Shown piece by piece: positions 16,883 to 20,443 of a DNA stretch of 20,443 bases. The stretch's first letter is position 1. Each line of letters starts with the position of its first letter. Under the pieces are notes generated by a model that saw nothing but the letters and a program-made list of their open reading frames with translations, searched no databases and was not told where the DNA came from. The position numbers were made by a program, and so were the translations under genes. The DNA comes from CAYTEH01 sp964436765. Lineage in GTDB: Bacteria; Patescibacteriota; Gracilibacteria; Peribacterales; Peribacteraceae. The stretch covers positions 1-20,443 of the forward strand of contig CAYTEH010000027.1 of the NCBI GenBank assembly GCA_964436765.1, given 5' to 3'.

Positions 16883-18223
16883 ATGCGCGCATCATTCCTG
16901 GCAGCGATCAANNNNNNNNNNNNNNNNNNNNNNNNNNNNNNNNNNNNNNNNNNNNNNNNNNNNNNNNNNNNNNNNNNNNNNNNNNNNNNNNNNNNNNNNN
17001 NNNNNNNNNNNAACGAAAAGAACGTGAAGCCCGACCAGGTGATCGAGGCCGTCAAACAGGCCATCGCCACCGCGTACCGCAAGGACTTCGGCAACAAGGA
17101 ACAGGAGATCCGCGTCGACCTGGAAGAGGGCCGCGATATGCCCACCATCCTCCTGGTGAAGGAAGTGGTGGAGGAGGTGGAGAACGACAACTTCGAAATC
17201 AGCCTGAAGGACGCGAAGAAGATCAAGCCCGACGCCGAGGTGGCCGACGAAATCGCTATCGACGTCACGCCCATGGAGTACGGCCGCATCGCGACCCAGG
17301 CCGCCAAGCAGGTGATTCTCCAGAAGCTCCAGGAGGCCGAGAAGCAGAGCTTGTACGAGATGTTCAAGGACCGCGAGGAGGAACTCCTCACCGCGACCGT
17401 GACGAAGGTGGACCCCAACTGGGTGACGCTCGAAATCGAAGGCATGACCGTGTCGCTCCCCTGGCGCGAACAGATCCCGGGCGAGCACTACTACACCGGC
17501 AAGCGCATCCGCGTGTACCTGGATAAAGTCGAATTGACGGGGAAGGGTCCTCAGTTGCGCATTTCCCGCACGCACGCGAACCTGGTGAAGAAACTCCTGG
17601 AGCTGGAGATCCCCGAGGTCCGCAACAACGACGTGGAGATCAAGGGCATCGCGCGCGACGCCGGCTTCCGCAGCAAGGTGGCGGTGAAGAGCAACGACCC
17701 GCGCATCGATCCCATCGGCGCCTGCGTAGGCCAGAAAGGCGTGCGCATCCAGGCCGTGATGGAGGAGATCAACGGCGAGCGCGTCGATATGATCGAGTGG
17801 TCCGAGGACCCCATCAAACTGATCTCCCTCGCCCTCCAGCCAGCCGCCATCTCGGCCGTGATCATCGTGAACGGCGAGGAGCGCGTGGACGACCAGGGCC
17901 GAAGAATCAAGAAGCGCGCCGCGGTGTTCGTGGAAGAGGCGCAGCGCCCCATGGCCATCGGCAAGAAAGGCCAGAACATCCGCCTCGCGACCGAGCTGAC
18001 GGGCTACGAGCTGGACATGTACAACTACGAGGAACTCCCGGCGTTCAAGGCCAAGCTGGCGGTGATGCGCGGCGAGGCGCCTGCGGAGGAGTCTGCACCT
18101 GCGGACGGTCAGGCACCCGCGACCGAGGCGGCTCCCGAGCCCTCCACGAAGCCCGGCGTGAACGATTCGATGACGCCCGATGCCGGCCAGCCGCTGGCAG
18201 GCGAAGGAGCAACGGCTGCATGA
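16883..18223 (+). CDS. nusA: Transcription elongation/termination factor NusA (contains assembly gap)
   Basis: NusA binds RNA polymerase and RNA and modulates pausing, termination and antitermination. The N-terminal domain starts MRASFLAAI, is cut by 100 Ns, and resumes NEKNVKPDQVIEAVKQAIAT with the expected AYRKDFG and the DVTPMEYGRIATQAAKQVI helix. The S1 domain follows (TVTKVDPNWVTLEIEGMTVS), then two KH domains with VGQKGVRIQAVMEEINGERV and AIGKKGQNIRLATELTGYEL. The C-terminus is an Ala/Pro/Glu-rich tail (about 45 residues) without acidic repeat domains. In other NusA sequences only a few residues separate these flanks, so the real gap should be short. The frame is kept across the Ns, perhaps by chance. 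ATG 16883 is preferred; ATG 16814 would add an unusual leader. rimP and infB are not adjacent. Confidence 0.93.
   Translation: MRASFLAAIXXXXXXXXXXXXXXXXXXXXXXXXXXXXXXXXXXNEKNVKPDQVIEAVKQAIATAYRKDFGNKEQEIRVDLEEGRDMPTILLVKEVVEEVENDNFEISLKDAKKIKPDAEVADEIAIDVTPMEYGRIATQAAKQVILQKLQEAEKQSLYEMFKDREEELLTATVTKVDPNWVTLEIEGMTVSLPWREQIPGEHYYTGKRIRVYLDKVELTGKGPQLRISRTHANLVKKLLELEIPEVRNNDVEIKGIARDAGFRSKVAVKSNDPRIDPIGACVGQKGVRIQAVMEEINGERVDMIEWSEDPIKLISLALQPAAISAVIIVNGEERVDDQGRRIKKRAAVFVEEAQRPMAIGKKGQNIRLATELTGYELDMYNYEELPAFKAKLAVMRGEAPAEESAPADGQAPATEAAPEPSTKPGVNDSMTPDAGQPLAGEGATAA
16912..17011. other. Assembly gap of exactly 100 N
   Basis: One hundred undetermined bases lie in the nusA N-terminal domain. 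The round number is the usual placeholder for a scaffold gap of unknown size. Comparison of the flanks with the NusA family suggests that the real missing part is far shorter. Confidence 0.98.
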
Positions 18224-18244
18224 TACTGCCCGCTGCAGTACAAT

Positions 18245-18268
18245 AGCCCCGGACCGCCGGGGCTTTTT
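18245..18268 (+). terminator. Rho-independent terminator of nusA
   Basis: A perfect 8-bp stem AGCCCCGG-ACCG-CCGGGGCT (18245-18264) is followed by a run of five T (18264-18268). It begins 21 nt after the nusA stop and is the clearest intrinsic terminator in the window. Confidence 0.9.
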
Positions 18269-18307
18269 AATGGCGAACAACAAGGATTGATGATGCAGTA
18301 ATAGGAG

Positions 18308-18342
18308 CGCGGAGTATGCTCCGCGGAGATTTCCCCATCTCC
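18308..18342 (+). promoter_or_regulatory. Two tandem hairpins upstream of the secreted protein gene
   Basis: CGCGGAG-TATG-CTCCGCG (18308-18325, perfect 7-bp stem) is followed directly by GGAGAT-TTCCCC-ATCTCC (18325-18342, perfect 6-bp stem); they share one base, so in RNA they could stack. TATGCT (18315-18320) in the first loop could act as a -10. The gene starts 11 nt after the second hairpin, which could control or stabilise the mRNA. The rest of 18224-18353 holds only the nusA terminator. Confidence 0.45.
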
Positions 18343-18353
18343 CCACTTTTCGT

Positions 18354-20417
18354 ATGAAGCGTTCCGCCCAATATCTGTCTCTGCTTGCCGCAGCGGCTGT
18401 CTTTGCAGTCGCCGCCGTCGGCACCTCAATGTACATGACGCCCGAACAGGACGTCACAGCACAGGTGCAACAGGCCACCCACCCCTGCTTCAGATCCACG
18501 GCCACCGCCCAGGGCGGCCCCTGGAACAGCGTTCAAATCGTGCGGATCGCTGGAAGCAATGTGACGGTGCTCGCCAACGCCACGGGCCTGAGCGCTGGAA
18601 CGGCGCCTCTGGCACCGACGAGCCTGCAAAATATCGCGATCAGGCACTGGTGGTGGAGCACGCCGGAAGAGGTGACCGTGTCGCCCGCGGGCGCGGCGAC
18701 GAGCTACGGCGAACCCAGGACGACTGTCCTGAAGGCCTTCACGAACATCAGCCCCACGGGCACCGCCACGTACACCGTCACGCCTCCGGGCAGGCCCGAT
18801 TGCGCCGTGCAGCTGACCGTGAACGTCAAGACCACCTTCAAGATCGACCTGACGACCATTGATTTGCCCGAGTACTCGCAAGTCAAAATGCAGCTCACGA
18901 ACGTGGGCCCGTCCGCTGTCGGCAAGCCATTCAACGTCGGCTTCAACCTGGGCTCGTCCTTCAAGCTGGCAACGGACCTGCCAAACCCGAGTAACTGCAC
19001 CCAGACAGGCAACGAAGTACTGTGCCCGATCCAGTCGTTCGCGTTCCCCGATTCCAAGGAACTGGAGTTCCACATCCGCCCCATCAACTCCTCGGTCTGC
19101 AACAAGGAAATACGGGTGTTCGGATTCATCAAGGAAGCCGATCTTGCGAACGGCCCGGTATGGGGCACCTTCGAGAAGTTAATCAAAACGCTGCAATTCT
19201 GTGTACCAACGCCCTCGTTCACCTACAACATCGCCGCAGCGCCGGGTACCGATCCGACGCAGCCCGTGACGGTAAAATTCTCGGTGAGAAACAGCGGTAC
19301 CGCCAACGGCGACGCGAACGCGTACGTCGGCCTGGATTACGACCACACGGCCCTCCAGAAAGTCTCGGGGACCAACATCGATCAGTGTACGAGCCAGCTC
19401 GTGGGTACACCGCCGCGCACCCTCCTCAAATGCTCTTCCTCGCAGGTGGCGACGGGCCAGTTGCAGGAACATCAGATCGTCCTGAAGCCCATCAAGTGCA
19501 GCGGACTTACATCCGTGTACGCGAAAGGGACGGGTAACGAAACCGGCATCCAGCAACCGATCCAGTTGCCCACGTGCCCCACTGCACAGCTATCCCCCTC
19601 GATAGAGATCGAAAGAGGCGCAGACCTCGCACAGCCGTTCACCGTGAAGATGAACTTGGCAAACAGCGGAACCGGGCCAGCGACAAACGCGAGCATTGAT
19701 CTGGAATATGACTCGACGGTCCTTGAAAGAGTATCGATGAATACCACCGGCTGCACGTCGTGGACGGGGGCAGCAAATGACCCGAAAAAACATGTCGCCA
19801 CGTGCCGTTGGTCATCGCTGGCGCAAGGTACGACAGCACCATTCCAGGTGGTACTGAAGCCCATCAAGTGCGGTGGCGCCCCGTCCATGATAACCATGAA
19901 AGCCGCGAACCTTCCCTATCCCCGCAGTATCACTCTGCCGGCATGCCCGACGAGCGTCCCGAATACGGGCTCTCCCAGCTCTGCAGCAGGCAAAGCAAAG
20001 TACACGACCAATTCGAATCTCAAGATCGATATCACCGCACCCGCCGTTGTGCCGCAGCCTGCCTTGGGGCAGCAGTACAAATCATTCCAGGTCACGGCAA
20101 AGATCACGAACCTGGGACCCGACTACACACAAAAGACGACTTTCCAGATCGCCGTTCCCGGCCTCTACAATTCCCCGAATGGGACTTCGCAAGGCTGCAC
20201 CTGGACGGTGGATCCATCTGGAACCTTCCATATCTATGAATGCACGATCAATCCCATTGCGCCCGGTCAAAGCACATCGTTCGGCGCGTTCGTCTATTTG
20301 CCCCAGACCCCTGCATGCACGACCCCGATGAAAGCGTACGCGCAGATAAAAGGCGCATGGAGCGGACAGGTTTCCGGGAATACGTCCGCGAACCCCGTCA
20401 CGATCTCGTGCCCGTAA
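18354..20417 (+). CDS. Secreted multi-domain beta-sandwich protein (CARDB/DUF11-like repeats)
   Basis: The 687-residue protein begins with a Sec signal peptide (MKRSAQYLSLLAAAAVFAVA). The mature part is rich in Thr, Ser, Pro and Asn and looks all-beta. A first Ig-like region (to about residue 160) is followed by four related units at about 165-285, 300-410, 425-535 and 560-687. Units 2 and 3 are close copies: VTVKFSVRNSGTANGDANAY versus FTVKMNLANSGTGPATNASI, both with Y-x(2,3)-LEKV-type strands and ending in the identical LKPIKC. This resembles CARDB/DUF11 domains of surface proteins. Paired cysteines in each unit suggest disulfides. No sortase motif, membrane anchor or catalytic motif is seen, so it may be released or held by other means. 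A role in the cell surface is inferred. Confidence 0.8.
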   Translation: MKRSAQYLSLLAAAAVFAVAAVGTSMYMTPEQDVTAQVQQATHPCFRSTATAQGGPWNSVQIVRIAGSNVTVLANATGLSAGTAPLAPTSLQNIAIRHWWWSTPEEVTVSPAGAATSYGEPRTTVLKAFTNISPTGTATYTVTPPGRPDCAVQLTVNVKTTFKIDLTTIDLPEYSQVKMQLTNVGPSAVGKPFNVGFNLGSSFKLATDLPNPSNCTQTGNEVLCPIQSFAFPDSKELEFHIRPINSSVCNKEIRVFGFIKEADLANGPVWGTFEKLIKTLQFCVPTPSFTYNIAAAPGTDPTQPVTVKFSVRNSGTANGDANAYVGLDYDHTALQKVSGTNIDQCTSQLVGTPPRTLLKCSSSQVATGQLQEHQIVLKPIKCSGLTSVYAKGTGNETGIQQPIQLPTCPTAQLSPSIEIERGADLAQPFTVKMNLANSGTGPATNASIDLEYDSTVLERVSMNTTGCTSWTGAANDPKKHVATCRWSSLAQGTTAPFQVVLKPIKCGGAPSMITMKAANLPYPRSITLPACPTSVPNTGSPSSAAGKAKYTTNSNLKIDITAPAVVPQPALGQQYKSFQVTAKITNLGPDYTQKTTFQIAVPGLYNSPNGTSQGCTWTVDPSGTFHIYECTINPIAPGQSTSFGAFVYLPQTPACTTPMKAYAQIKGAWSGQVSGNTSANPVTISCP

Positions 20418-20443
20418 TCCTGCCTTTCTGCCTGGCAATTCAG

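Noticed and set aside
18239..18244. TACAAT just before the nusA terminator as a promoter
   Set aside because: No -35 or gene at the right distance; the terminator follows at once. Chance occurrence is likely.
16892..18505. A 537-codon minus-strand frame opposite nusA
   Set aside because: It runs through the assembly gap and the nusA terminator, and mirrors NusA codons; not a gene.

Overview
The window is a visibly GC-rich, gene-dense piece of bacterial chromosome. It is a scaffold, because exactly 100 Ns sit inside nusA. The core genes (secA, nusA, sufC, tsaB, holB-like) are bacterial. UGA ends several genes (ykvA-like, permease, vapC-like), so the UGA=Gly code of Gracilibacteria/Absconditabacteria is not in use. 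Single-gene transcription units, almost no Shine-Dalgarno sequences, -10 boxes placed right before start codons and abundant short intergenic repeats make me suspect a Patescibacteria/CPR lineage (Peribacteria/Peregrinibacteria-like). That is inference; no marker gene here settles it.

Layout. 1-3785 (+): a 47-aa ORF behind a good promoter, a COG3963-like SAM methyltransferase, a DUF1232/YkvA protein, an RDD membrane protein and an APC-type permease with an extra C-terminal soluble domain. 3786-7430 (mostly -): a YbaK/ProXp-type tRNA deacylase, two unknown proteins, a SIMPL-domain protein and SufC, with one small Cys-containing ORF on + that meets sufC stop to stop. 7540-9929: a [2Fe-2S] ferredoxin (+), a membrane-anchored TPR protein (-) and a delta-prime/HolB-like clamp-loader subunit (-). 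10012-10879 (+): a Phd/VapC-type toxin-antitoxin pair followed by a previously uncalled 45-aa mini-antitoxin. 10892-15157 (-): SecA, an unknown helical protein and TsaB. 15183-20417 (+): a GT2 glycosyltransferase, two small proteins, NusA (with the assembly gap and a clear rho-independent terminator) and a large secreted protein with tandem Ig/CARDB-like domains.

Two themes run through the window. First, a TAnnnT -10 hexamer lies 6-14 nt upstream of most start codons (GCGTAGAAT occurs three times), which implies leaderless or near-leaderless mRNAs; in one case the stop codon of the upstream gene forms the first half of the next gene's -10. Second, several short repeat families fill the intergenic gaps and also enter genes: they supply the last residues and stop codons of the tRNA deacylase, HolB-like and TsaB proteins, and lie in frame inside SufC, SecA and TsaB. 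One inverted repeat carries the two divergent -10 boxes of sufC and the ferredoxin gene.

The neighbours do not form classical operons: nusA lacks rimP/infB, and sufC lacks sufB/sufD. Most genes seem to be transcribed singly. Functional links I can support are SufC with ferredoxin (Fe-S metabolism, divergently transcribed from one repeat element) and the toxin-antitoxin module.
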